Positions 1-7,507 of a stretch of DNA of 64,000 bases are shown piece after piece. The position numbers were made by a program, and so were the translations under genes. Source of the stretch: Nakamurella endophytica (GTDB taxonomy: Bacteria; Actinomycetota; Actinomycetes; Mycobacteriales; Nakamurellaceae); assembly GCF_014646215.1 (NCBI RefSeq), contig NZ_BMNA01000006.1, forward strand, positions 1 through 64,000, in the 5' to 3' direction. Under the pieces are notes generated by a model. It was not told the origin of the DNA, ran no database searches, and worked only from the letters and a program-made list of their open reading frames with translations. The number at the start of each line of letters is the position of its first letter. Within the stretch, counting starts at the first letter, position 1.

Positions 1-66
1 TCCCCCAACAAGATCAATCAGATCGTGTCGCAACACCCGTTCAACCAACGTCTCCGGTCAGTACAT

Positions 67-615
67 CTAGACCCGGATCACGCACAAGGCCTCCCGAGGC
101 CGGTTCTGACCCGGTGGACCACGGCGCCGCACCGGCCCCCATGACGTCAACGCTGCCAGCCGCGCTGCAGGATCGCGCCAGAGCCGGCCGGACAGCAGCA
201 GCGCGAGCGTGAGCGCGGTGCCGGTGACCAGGAACAGGACGCAACCGGCCAGGTCGCCATGATCAGTCGGAGAATCCGCAGGCTTGGGCGCCGTCGCAGG
301 ACCATGCGCAGGATCGTTCACCGCGGGTGGCGCCACCTCTGCGGTCATCGCATCGACTTGGTCGTCGACGGTGATCATCATCGCGGTGGCGTCCCCGGTG
401 GGCCGCTCAGTGGTCGCGTGGGTTGACTGCACTGCGTGTACACGGTCGGATGTACCGCTGGCGCCGGCGGGCAGCAGCGCGCCGTGCCCTCCGGCTGAGT
501 CCTCAGCGGTGAGTACGTGCATGCCGAACAGGCCTGCGAGCACGGCGAGCAGCATCGCGCACCGCAGCGGCAGCGGCGCCCGCCGCCAGCTGACTCGCTG
601 CCTACCGCCCCGCAC
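67..615 (-). CDS. DUF6153-like small membrane protein
   Basis: A protein of about 182 residues with one hydrophobic helix near the N-terminus (MLLAVLAGLFGMHVL), a His/Thr/Pro-rich extracytoplasmic stretch, and a second helix (LAGCVLFLVTGTALTLALLL). The basic C-terminus ends in LCVIRV, which resembles the tail of actinobacterial DUF6153 proteins. The function of that family is unknown. The start is uncertain: GTG at 615 keeps a basic leader before the first helix, and ATG at 555 starts at the helix itself. It lies about 80 bp downstream of nuoN on the same strand and is probably the last gene of the complex I-like operon. The middle region is rich in His and Met, so a metal-related role is possible but inferred only from context. 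Confidence 0.6.
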   Translation of the reverse strand: MRGGRQRVSWRRAPLPLRCAMLLAVLAGLFGMHVLTAEDSAGGHGALLPAGASGTSDRVHAVQSTHATTERPTGDATAMMITVDDQVDAMTAEVAPPAVNDPAHGPATAPKPADSPTDHGDLAGCVLFLVTGTALTLALLLSGRLWRDPAARLAALTSWGPVRRRGPPGQNRPREALCVIRV

Positions 616-695
616 GTGTTCAGTGTTCCATTCGATGCCCGGACGACCCGGCTTCCTCGACGTCCCGCGAGCACGCGTCTGATCCGCGGCCCGGG

Positions 696-2129
696 TCACG
701 GGATGGCACCCAGGATCGGCAGCGAGCCAGCTCCAACACCGAGGAGCAGCACACCAGCGGCGGCGAGGACCACGGTCCGCTCCGCCCATGGCCGGCGCTC
801 CGAGATGTCGCGTCGATCGACGTGTCCCTCAGCGCGGTCGCCTGCTCGCGCCGGGCGGGCGAACGTCGGGGCGAGCCAGCGCAGGAAGTAGAACAGGCTG
901 GCCACGGTGTTGACCGCGGCGACGATGACGAGCCAGGCCAGTCCCCCGTCCCAGGCGGCGGTGAAGGTGGTGAGCTTGCCCAGGAACACCGCGGTCGGGG
1001 GGGTGCCGACCAGGGACAGCAGCGCGACCAGCAACGCTCCGGCCAGCCAGGGCCGGCTCGTGCCCAGACCTCGGTAGGCGGCCAGGTCGGTGCGGTGGGG
1101 CACCGCCGCGACGACGGCGAAGGCGGCGAGGTTGCTCACGGCGTACCCGGCCAGGTAGAGCAGCAGGGACGGTTCGGCCAGCGGGGTGCGGCCGGCGACG
1201 GCCACGGGCAGGAGCAGGAAACCGACCTGGCTGACGGTGGACCAGCCGAGCAGGCGCCGCGGGTCCCGCTGGGCGAAGGCGGCGAAGGTGCCCACCGTCA
1301 TGGACAGCGCGGACAACGCGGCGACCAGCAAGGGCCAGTCGGCCACTCCCGGAAGCGCGTCGATGAGACGGTACATCGCCACCAGCGCGCCGACCTTGGG
1401 CACGGTGGTCAGGAACGCGGCCGCGGCGGTGCTGGCGCCCTGGGCGGCGTCCGGGACCCAGAAGTGCCCGGGCACCGCGCCGGCCTCGAACAGCAACCCG
1501 GCCAGCACCGCCACCGCACCGACAGCGACCACCGCCGGCACGACCGAACCCGAAGTGCTTGAGCCGGCGTACCCGGTGCCGCCGGTCATGGCGAACAGCA
1601 GGGTGACCCCGAGCAGCATCACGATGCCGAACAACGCCCCCAGCAGGTACGTCTTCATCACCGCTTCTGCGGCCCGGGCGGTGCGGCTGATCCCGATGAG
1701 CGCGTACAGCGGGATGCTGGTGAGCAGGTAGGCCACCGCGAGCACCATCAGGTCGGTGGTGCCGGCCAGCACGACGGCCCCGGTCGCGGACAGCAGCACC
1801 AGGCAGCAGGTCTCGCTCTCCCGCGGCGACCCGCGCAGTTCCTCGGTGCCCAGCAGCAGCACCAGCGCCGTGGCCACCGCGATCACCAGCCGGACGGTGC
1901 CGGTGGCCGCGTCGACGGCGTAGCTGTCGGCGAACACCGACCGGTCCGGGCCGGCCAGCGCGACGACGGCGGCCGTGGCGGCCGCCCCGCAGGCCGCCAG
2001 GGCGACGATCCGGGCGATCCACTGCCGCTGCCGGGGCAGGAACGAACCGGTCAGCAGGGTGGCGATGGCGCCGGCGAGCAGGCAGATCTCCGGGAGCAGG
2101 GCGAGCGGGTCCTCGCCCATGCCCGTCAC
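696..2129 (-). CDS. nuoN: NuoN-like antiporter subunit of complex I-like system
   Basis: A polytopic membrane protein of 477 residues (474 if ATG at 2120 is used) related to NADH-quinone oxidoreductase subunit N, one of three antiporter-like proton-channel subunits. GTG at 2129 overlaps the nuoM stop by 4 bp. Family landmarks are present: LLPEICLLAG at the N-terminus, SIPLYALIGISR, VPGHFWVPDAAQG, TTVPKVGAL and RRLLGWSTVSQVGF. Two charged channel residues look changed. The TM5 glutamate that normally precedes SLPLY is absent (AYLLTSIPLY), and the TM7 lysine before the VPxHxWxPD motif is glutamate (FEAGAVPGHFW). The second lysine (VPKVG) is kept. It may therefore conduct differently from a standard NuoN. 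Confidence 0.85.
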   Translation of the reverse strand: MTGMGEDPLALLPEICLLAGAIATLLTGSFLPRQRQWIARIVALAACGAAATAAVVALAGPDRSVFADSYAVDAATGTVRLVIAVATALVLLLGTEELRGSPRESETCCLVLLSATGAVVLAGTTDLMVLAVAYLLTSIPLYALIGISRTARAAEAVMKTYLLGALFGIVMLLGVTLLFAMTGGTGYAGSSTSGSVVPAVVAVGAVAVLAGLLFEAGAVPGHFWVPDAAQGASTAAAAFLTTVPKVGALVAMYRLIDALPGVADWPLLVAALSALSMTVGTFAAFAQRDPRRLLGWSTVSQVGFLLLPVAVAGRTPLAEPSLLLYLAGYAVSNLAAFAVVAAVPHRTDLAAYRGLGTSRPWLAGALLVALLSLVGTPPTAVFLGKLTTFTAAWDGGLAWLVIVAAVNTVASLFYFLRWLAPTFARPARAGDRAEGHVDRRDISERRPWAERTVVLAAAGVLLLGVGAGSLPILGAIP

Positions 2130-3625
2130 CGGCCGACCAGGGAGACCACGACGTCCGCCGCGGGCTCGATGACCTCCAGCAGGAACCGGGGCACGATCCC
2201 GATGACCACGGCCAGCACCAGCAGCGGGCCGGCCGACAGCAGTTCGACCGGTCGCAGGTCGGCGAAGCCGGCCGACTTCGGACCCGGTGCCCCGGTGAGC
2301 AGCCGCTGGATCGCCCGCAGGAACAGCGCCGCGGTGATGAGGATGCCGGGCAGCGCCAGCGCCGCCCACCCGGTGGCGCCGATGCTGCCGGTGAAGACCT
2401 GGAACTCCGCGATGAACCCGCTGAACCCGGGCAGCCCGAGGGAGGCGAACGCCGCGACGGCCAAGAAGCCGGCGAAGCGCGGCGCCGGTCCGGCCAGCCC
2501 GCCGAAGTCGGCGAACTCGTAGCTGCCGGCGCGCCGGTGCAGCACCCCGGCCAGCAGGAACAGCGCACCGGTGATGAGCCCGTGGCTGACCATCTGGGTC
2601 ACCGCGCCGGACACCGCGACCTGCCGGGCGGCGGCGTCGGTCCCGGTGACCACCCCGGCCGCACCGACGGCCAGGACGACGTACCCCATGTGATTCACCG
2701 AGGTGTAGGCGATCATCCGCTTGACGTTGCTCTGGGCCAGGGCCACCAGCGCCCCGTAGAGCACGGACACCACACCGACGGCCACGACGACACCCGCCCA
2801 GGCCCGCCAGGCGTCCGGCAGCATCGGCATGGCGATGCGCACGAAGCCGTAGGTCCCCAGCTTCAGCAGGACGCCGGCCAGCACCGCCGACCCGATGGCC
2901 GGAGCGTCGGTGTGGGCCGGCGGCAGCCAGGTGTGGAAGGGGAAGGTCGGGGTCTTCACCGCCAGTCCGACCAGGACCGCGGCGAGCACCAGACCGCCGA
3001 CCGCTCCGCTGCCCTGCAGGGGGGCCGCGGCGATCAGCGCAGGGATGTCGAAGGTGTGCGGGTCGGCGGCCAGGTACAGCCCGATGAAGCCCACGAGCAG
3101 GGCGAGGGACCCAAAGAACGTGTACAGGAAGAACTTCAGCGCCGAACGGGCCGCGGTGACGCCGTGTCCCCAGCCGGCGATGACGAAGTACATCGCCACG
3201 ATCGACAGGTCGAAGAACAGGAAGAACAGGATGAGGTCCTGCGCGACGAACACCCCGAGACAGGTCGTCTGCAGGAAGCAGAACAGCGCCGCCTGGGTCC
3301 GCGGCCGGGTGCGTTCGGCCAGCGCGTACACCGCGCAGGCAGCGAAGACGACCGTGGTCAGCGCGAGCAACGGCAGAGACAAGCCGTCGACGCCGACGTG
3401 GTAGCTGCTGCCCACCGACGGCAGCCACCGGACCTGCTCGACGAAGGCCAGCCCGCCGTCCGGCGGCGTCCGGTAGGCGATCCACAGTCCGACCACGATG
3501 CCCAGGTCGGCGACCGAGATCCCGACCCAGGTCCACCGGGCGACGCCGTCGGGCAGCCGGCGCGCCGCCGCGAGCACCGCAGCGCCGACCAGGGGCAGGA
3601 ACACCAACACGCTGAGCACGTTCAT
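2126..3625 (-). CDS. nuoM: NuoM-like antiporter subunit
   Basis: A polytopic protein of 499 residues of the NuoM/Mrp antiporter family. Its ATG overlaps the nuoL stop as ATGA, so the two are translationally coupled. Conserved channel elements can be read: LAVKTPTFPFHTWLPPAHTD (TM7 lysine), VLLKLGTYG (central lysine), SNVKRMIAYTSVNHMGY and GFIAEFQVF (the C-terminal glutamate/lysine-equivalent position). The TM5 acidic residue sits in FFDLSIVAMYF, so it is Asp where most NuoM proteins have Glu (FFE). The proton-path framework is otherwise intact, so this subunit is likely functional. It normally pairs with NuoL and NuoN in the membrane arm. Confidence 0.92.
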   Translation of the reverse strand: MNVLSVLVFLPLVGAAVLAAARRLPDGVARWTWVGISVADLGIVVGLWIAYRTPPDGGLAFVEQVRWLPSVGSSYHVGVDGLSLPLLALTTVVFAACAVYALAERTRPRTQAALFCFLQTTCLGVFVAQDLILFFLFFDLSIVAMYFVIAGWGHGVTAARSALKFFLYTFFGSLALLVGFIGLYLAADPHTFDIPALIAAAPLQGSGAVGGLVLAAVLVGLAVKTPTFPFHTWLPPAHTDAPAIGSAVLAGVLLKLGTYGFVRIAMPMLPDAWRAWAGVVVAVGVVSVLYGALVALAQSNVKRMIAYTSVNHMGYVVLAVGAAGVVTGTDAAARQVAVSGAVTQMVSHGLITGALFLLAGVLHRRAGSYEFADFGGLAGPAPRFAGFLAVAAFASLGLPGFSGFIAEFQVFTGSIGATGWAALALPGILITAALFLRAIQRLLTGAPGPKSAGFADLRPVELLSAGPLLVLAVVIGIVPRFLLEVIEPAADVVVSLVGR

Positions 3626-5568
3626 CCTCCAAACACGAACAGGACGCTCACCGCGGCGAGCGCCGCTGCGGCGGTCAGGACGATGACGACCTGGGCGTAG
3701 TACTGGTGCAGCTGGCCGGTCTGCGGGCGCCGAGCCAGGGTGCCCAGCCCGCGGGCACCGCGCGCGATGCTCTGCACCGCGCGGTCGATGCCGGCCCCGT
3801 CGACCCGAGCGGTGACGCCGGCCAGTCGGACGCCGCCGCGCGCGGTCCCGTCCACCGCGCGATCGAGTGCCCGGTCGTCGAAGCGGGCCGCCCACCGACC
3901 GGCGGCCAGCACCGACGACGCCGCGGCGCGCACGCCGGCGTCCACCACGCGGTCGTCGAACCGAGCCAGCTGCTGCGCCAGGGCCAGGACCGGCCCGACG
4001 ACCACCCGGTGGGCCGCGCCCTCCAGGCCGAGCCAGCCCACCGCCCAGCCCAGCCGAGGCGCTCCGCGCCACAGCACCAGCACGACCACGGCCACCGACA
4101 CCACCCCGGACAGCAGCAGCGACGTCCAGTCGGCCGTGGGACTGGTGGTGTCCCCCAGCACCCGACGCACGGCCGACCCAACCGGCGGCAGCGCCAACAC
4201 GCTCAGCACGGACGCCGCCCCGGCCAGCGGCACCATCGGCCACCGCTCGGCCCACCCGACCCGGCGGGTGCCCCGTTCCTGCCGGTCGTACCGGTCCTGG
4301 ACCCCAACCGGAGCCGGAGCCAGGACGACCCGCAGCACCTTCGCCGCGTACGCCGCCGACAGCACCGCACCCACGAGCCCGGTCAGGTACAGCGGGAGCG
4401 AGGTCTCCCGGGCAGCGGCCAGGACCTCGTCCTTCGTCGCCCACAGCGAGAGTGGCGGCACACCGGCCAACGTCACCGCCCCGACCCCGGCGCACCCACC
4501 GACCAGCGGCCACCGCCGCCCCACCCCACGCAGCGCGGCAAGCTCTCTGGTCCCCAGCGCCGACAGCCAGGCCCCGGCGGCCAGGAACAGCAACGCCTTG
4601 GTGGCGGCGTGCGCGATGAGGTGGGCGGTGCCGCCGGCCACCGCCGACACTCCGGCGGCCAGCACCACGAAGCCCAGCTGGGCCGCCGTCGACGCGGCCA
4701 ACAGCTGCTTGAGGTCACGCTGGGCCACAGCCACCAGCCCCACCAGCACCGCGGTCACCGCACCGGCCCACGCCGCCACCTGTGCCGCCCAGCCCGCCGC
4801 GGCCAGCAGCGGCGCCGTACGCAGCAGCAGGAACCCGCCCATCGCGACCATCGCGGCCGAGTGCAGCAGCGCGCTCACCGGGCTGGGACCCTGCATGGCG
4901 CGCGACAGCCAGAACGAGAACGGCAGCTGCGCCGCCTTGCCCAGCGCGGCGACCAGCACCCCACCGGCCGCCACGTGGAGCCAGATCCCGGACGCGGCGG
5001 GCAGGTCCGCCAGCGCCCAGCCGGCGCTGCCGGCCAGCGCCGCCGCCGCGGCCGCGTACAGCCCGAGATCGGCCAACCGGGTGGTCAGGAAGGCCGTCCC
5101 GCCGGCGGCGACGTCCTCGGGCCGGTGCCAGCGGAAGCCGATGAGCGCGTACGACGTCGCGCCCATCACCTCCCACGCGACCAGCAGCGTGGGCAGCGTC
5201 GTCGCGGTCACCGTGACGGTCACCGCCGCGGAGAACAGCAGCATCAGCCCGAAGAACCGACCGGTCGCACCACCGATGTCGCCGCCGGCGAACACCAGCA
5301 CGAACAGCGTGACAGCCGCGACCGCGGGCAGCACGAGCGCCGCCAGACCGTCCACGGCCAGGGCGAAGTCCGCGCCGGCCAGGAACGGCACCGACACCAC
5401 CGGCCGGGCCAGAGCCACCACCACCGCCAGCACCAGGTCGACGACGGCGACCGCGACGGCGACGGCCGCAGGACGCCGACCGTCGGACCCGAGCAGGCAC
5501 AGCACGACCCCGGCCGTCGCCGGGAGCAGCACCGCGGCCACCAGCGCCGCCTGGCTCACCACGGCCAC
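3622..5568 (-). CDS. nuoL: NuoL-like antiporter subunit
   Basis: A protein of 648 residues in the NuoL/MrpA family and the distal proton-pumping subunit of complex I. It carries the full set of channel motifs: WEVMGATSYALIGF (TM5 glutamate), ALGKAAQLPFSFWL and GPSPVSALLHSAAMV (TM7 lysine and following loop), RDLKQLLAASTAAQLG and HAATKALLFLAAG. The long C-terminal part corresponds to the lateral helix region and ends in a hydrophobic segment. A GTG start at 5568 is used, with GTGs at 5562 and 5559 as alternatives. It starts 25 bp after the nuoK stop and overlaps nuoM by 4 bp. Confidence 0.92.
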   Translation of the reverse strand: MAVVSQAALVAAVLLPATAGVVLCLLGSDGRRPAAVAVAVAVVDLVLAVVVALARPVVSVPFLAGADFALAVDGLAALVLPAVAAVTLFVLVFAGGDIGGATGRFFGLMLLFSAAVTVTVTATTLPTLLVAWEVMGATSYALIGFRWHRPEDVAAGGTAFLTTRLADLGLYAAAAAALAGSAGWALADLPAASGIWLHVAAGGVLVAALGKAAQLPFSFWLSRAMQGPSPVSALLHSAAMVAMGGFLLLRTAPLLAAAGWAAQVAAWAGAVTAVLVGLVAVAQRDLKQLLAASTAAQLGFVVLAAGVSAVAGGTAHLIAHAATKALLFLAAGAWLSALGTRELAALRGVGRRWPLVGGCAGVGAVTLAGVPPLSLWATKDEVLAAARETSLPLYLTGLVGAVLSAAYAAKVLRVVLAPAPVGVQDRYDRQERGTRRVGWAERWPMVPLAGAASVLSVLALPPVGSAVRRVLGDTTSPTADWTSLLLSGVVSVAVVVLVLWRGAPRLGWAVGWLGLEGAAHRVVVGPVLALAQQLARFDDRVVDAGVRAAASSVLAAGRWAARFDDRALDRAVDGTARGGVRLAGVTARVDGAGIDRAVQSIARGARGLGTLARRPQTGQLHQYYAQVVIVLTAAAALAAVSVLFVFGG

Positions 5569-5593
5569 CGCCCCGAACCCCGGTAGGTGGGCG

Positions 5594-5896
5594 TCATCCG
5601 GCGAGGTCCGCAGCCATGTCGGTCATGTCCGACTGCCGAGAACGGTGCAACACGGTGGCCACGGCGAAGCCCATGGCCATCTCCACGGTCATCGCGGCCA
5701 GCACCACCAGCAGCAGCACCGCACCGTCGATCTGCGGAGCCAGGAACCACAGCACTGCCGCGACGGCCAGGATCACCGCGTTCAGCATGAGCTCCAGCCC
5801 CATCATCACCATCACCACGACCTGCTGGGACAGAGCGCCGTACAGGCCCACGCAGAACAGGGCCGCCACCACGATCAACACGGCCGGCAGGCTCAC
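5594..5896 (-). CDS. nuoK: NuoK-like subunit
   Basis: A protein of 100 residues with three transmembrane helices, the usual size for NuoK. The GTG start at 5896 overlaps the nuoJ stop (GTGA). Both functionally important membrane glutamates are kept: MGLELMLNAVIL in helix 2 and TVEMAMGFAV in helix 3. NuoK links the quinone-site side of complex I to the antiporter subunits, so retention of both glutamates argues that ion translocation is still under selection. The C-terminal tail has an unusual Met/Asp-containing sequence (SDMTDMAADLAG). Confidence 0.9.
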   Translation of the reverse strand: MSLPAVLIVVAALFCVGLYGALSQQVVVMVMMGLELMLNAVILAVAAVLWFLAPQIDGAVLLLVVLAAMTVEMAMGFAVATVLHRSRQSDMTDMAADLAG

Positions 5897-6456
5897 CGCC
5901 CCACCCCGCCCCGTTGCGGGTCGGTGGGCGGGCGCCGCCGCAGGTCGTCGCCGAGCCGGTCGTACCGGCCGCGCGGCATGGCCAGCACCAGGGCCGCCAC
6001 GATCGTGGCGAACAGCACCGGGCTGACCGTGAGCATGACCAGCATCTTGGGTCCCATGATCGATTCGCCGAGCGCTCTGGTGACGTCCGCGATCGGAGTG
6101 CCGCGTCGAGATGGCCACGGCACCAGCAGCACCCCGACCGTGAGCACGACGAAGAGCCCGACCGACAGGCCCAAGGCGGTGCGCCTGCCGTGCACCATGC
6201 TCATCGGCATCAACGCCGGGTTCATGCCCATGAACATGACCATGTAGACGGCCATGATCGCCATCTCCATGATCATCATGAGGGCGGTGACGACCCCCAG
6301 GTAGTCCTGCCGGAACAGCACCAGGACCACTGCCACCGCGACGAACGAGGCAGCCAGGCAGTACGTCGCCCGCGCCATCGAGTCCACGCGGAACACCAGC
6401 GCCCCGAACACCACCGCGACGCCGGCCAGCACCCAGAACGCCACCGTGCTCAGCAC
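5893..6456 (-). CDS. nuoJ: NuoJ-like subunit
   Basis: A membrane protein of about 187 residues matching NuoJ, with five hydrophobic helices and the segment LFRQDYLGVVTALMMIMEMAIMAVYMVM, quoted here by its key parts YLGVVTALM and EMAIM. A strong ribosome binding site (AAGGAGGAG at 6465-6472) favours GTG at 6456 or 6462. The frame stays open to TTG 6477, but that codon would lie upstream of the ribosome binding site. Met is enriched around the second and third helices (MFMGMNPALMPMSMVHG). It follows nuoH after an 85-bp gap and overlaps nuoK. Confidence 0.85.
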   Translation of the reverse strand: MLSTVAFWVLAGVAVVFGALVFRVDSMARATYCLAASFVAVAVVLVLFRQDYLGVVTALMMIMEMAIMAVYMVMFMGMNPALMPMSMVHGRRTALGLSVGLFVVLTVGVLLVPWPSRRGTPIADVTRALGESIMGPKMLVMLTVSPVLFATIVAALVLAMPRGRYDRLGDDLRRRPPTDPQRGGVGR

Positions 6457-6525
6457 TCCCACCGCTCCTCCTTCCAAATGCGGTCCCGGGGAGCCCGAGG
6501 ACGCGCCGACGCCGCCCCGGTTCCT

Positions 6526-6560
6526 GTCGCTGTCGCTGTCGCTGTCGCCGTCGCCGTCCC
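6526..6560. repeat. Hexanucleotide tandem repeat between nuoH and nuoJ
   Basis: A run of TGTCGC/CGTCGC-type hexamers (plus strand, about five to six units, the last ones degenerate) fills the gap just after the nuoH stop codon. It lies in the only sizeable non-coding gap inside the nuo-like operon. Unit number may vary by slippage. No function can be assigned. Confidence 0.6.
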
Positions 6561-6562
6561 TG

Positions 6563-7507
6563 TCACCGAGCCACCACCACGACCGAGACCACGAGCAGCT
6601 GCAGCAGTGTCACCGGCACCAGCACCAGCCACCCGACCTCCATGAATCGGTCCGGTCGCAGCACCGGCAGCCGGCGCCGCAGCACCACCAGCGCGGACAG
6701 CACGGCAAGCGTCTTGAGGGCCATCCACGCCCATGCGGGCAGCAGCGGTCCCGCACCGCCGCCGAGGAACAGCGCCGCGGCGAACCCCGAGCCCGCGGTG
6801 AGCAGCAGGTACCGGCCGGCCAGCACGATCAGCCGGTCGACGCCCGAGGCCTCGGCCAGCACGCCTCCGGCGATGTCCGAGCCGGCCGGGGCGCTCAGCG
6901 GTCCAAACACCGAGAAGCCGGCCACGCCCAGGCAGAAGGCGAGAAAGGCGACCGGCATCCACACCACGAACCACAGGCTCTGCTGGGCCTGCACCACCCC
7001 ACCGATCCGCAATGTTCCCGCGGCCACCGCCGGTGCCGTCAGCGCGAACATCAGGGGAAGCTCGTAGGCAAGCGCCTGGGCCAGGAAGCGGTACCCGCCG
7101 ATCAACGCGTGCGCGCTGTTGGGCCCCCATCCGGCCAGCCAGACCGCCGCCCACACCGCCACGTCCACCGCGTTGAACCACACCACGCCCACCGGCCAGT
7201 CGACGAGCGTCCAGCGGCCGAGCGGCAGCACCGCGGCCATGAGCAGCGCCGCGACCGGCAGCGCGGCCACCCCGATCCGCCACAGCAGCACGTCGGCCGC
7301 CACGGGGACCCGGCGCCGCTGCCGGAGCAATCGCGCCACCGCAGCGGTGACCGTGCGACGCCGACCCGGTCGAGCCCGGTCTGCCCGACCGGCCGGCACC
7401 GAGTCCAACGCTGCGTCCAGGGCCGCCGCGACCACCGCGCCGGCCAGCAGGACCAGGGCGACCACCGGCGCCCACCCCGCGCTCAGCGGCGTCACGCCCC
7501 CGGTCAC
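6563..7507 (-). CDS. nuoH: NuoH-like subunit, shortened
   Basis: A protein of 314 residues related to NuoH, the membrane subunit that normally forms the quinone chamber with NuoB and NuoD. GTG at 7507 overlaps the upstream stop by 4 bp. Recognisable parts are AGWGPNSAHALIGGYRFLAQ and ALAYELPL (NuoH GWSSNNKYSLLGAMR...QTLSYE), the GPLLPAWAWMALKT segment and the RPDRFMEVGW end. It is shorter than the usual 330-420 residues. The N-terminal RxGPNRVG...QPxADxxK region is barely recognisable, and the acidic cytosolic loop EAExEL that contacts quinone is replaced by APAGSDIAGGVLAEASG. A quinone-binding role is doubtful. Confidence 0.82.
   Translation of the reverse strand: MTGGVTPLSAGWAPVVALVLLAGAVVAAALDAALDSVPAGRADRARPGRRRTVTAAVARLLRQRRRVPVAADVLLWRIGVAALPVAALLMAAVLPLGRWTLVDWPVGVVWFNAVDVAVWAAVWLAGWGPNSAHALIGGYRFLAQALAYELPLMFALTAPAVAAGTLRIGGVVQAQQSLWFVVWMPVAFLAFCLGVAGFSVFGPLSAPAGSDIAGGVLAEASGVDRLIVLAGRYLLLTAGSGFAAALFLGGGAGPLLPAWAWMALKTLAVLSALVVLRRRLPVLRPDRFMEVGWLVLVPVTLLQLLVVSVVVVAR

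Noticed and set aside
1-66. Gene or regulatory site at the left edge
   Set aside because: Only 66 bp remain beyond the DUF6153 stop. No motif or reading frame can be judged.
3706-6247. Long plus-strand open frames opposite nuoL, nuoK and nuoJ
   Set aside because: The translations are Gln/Arg/His or Ser/Thr/Ala low-complexity. The minus strand encodes conserved transmembrane subunits.
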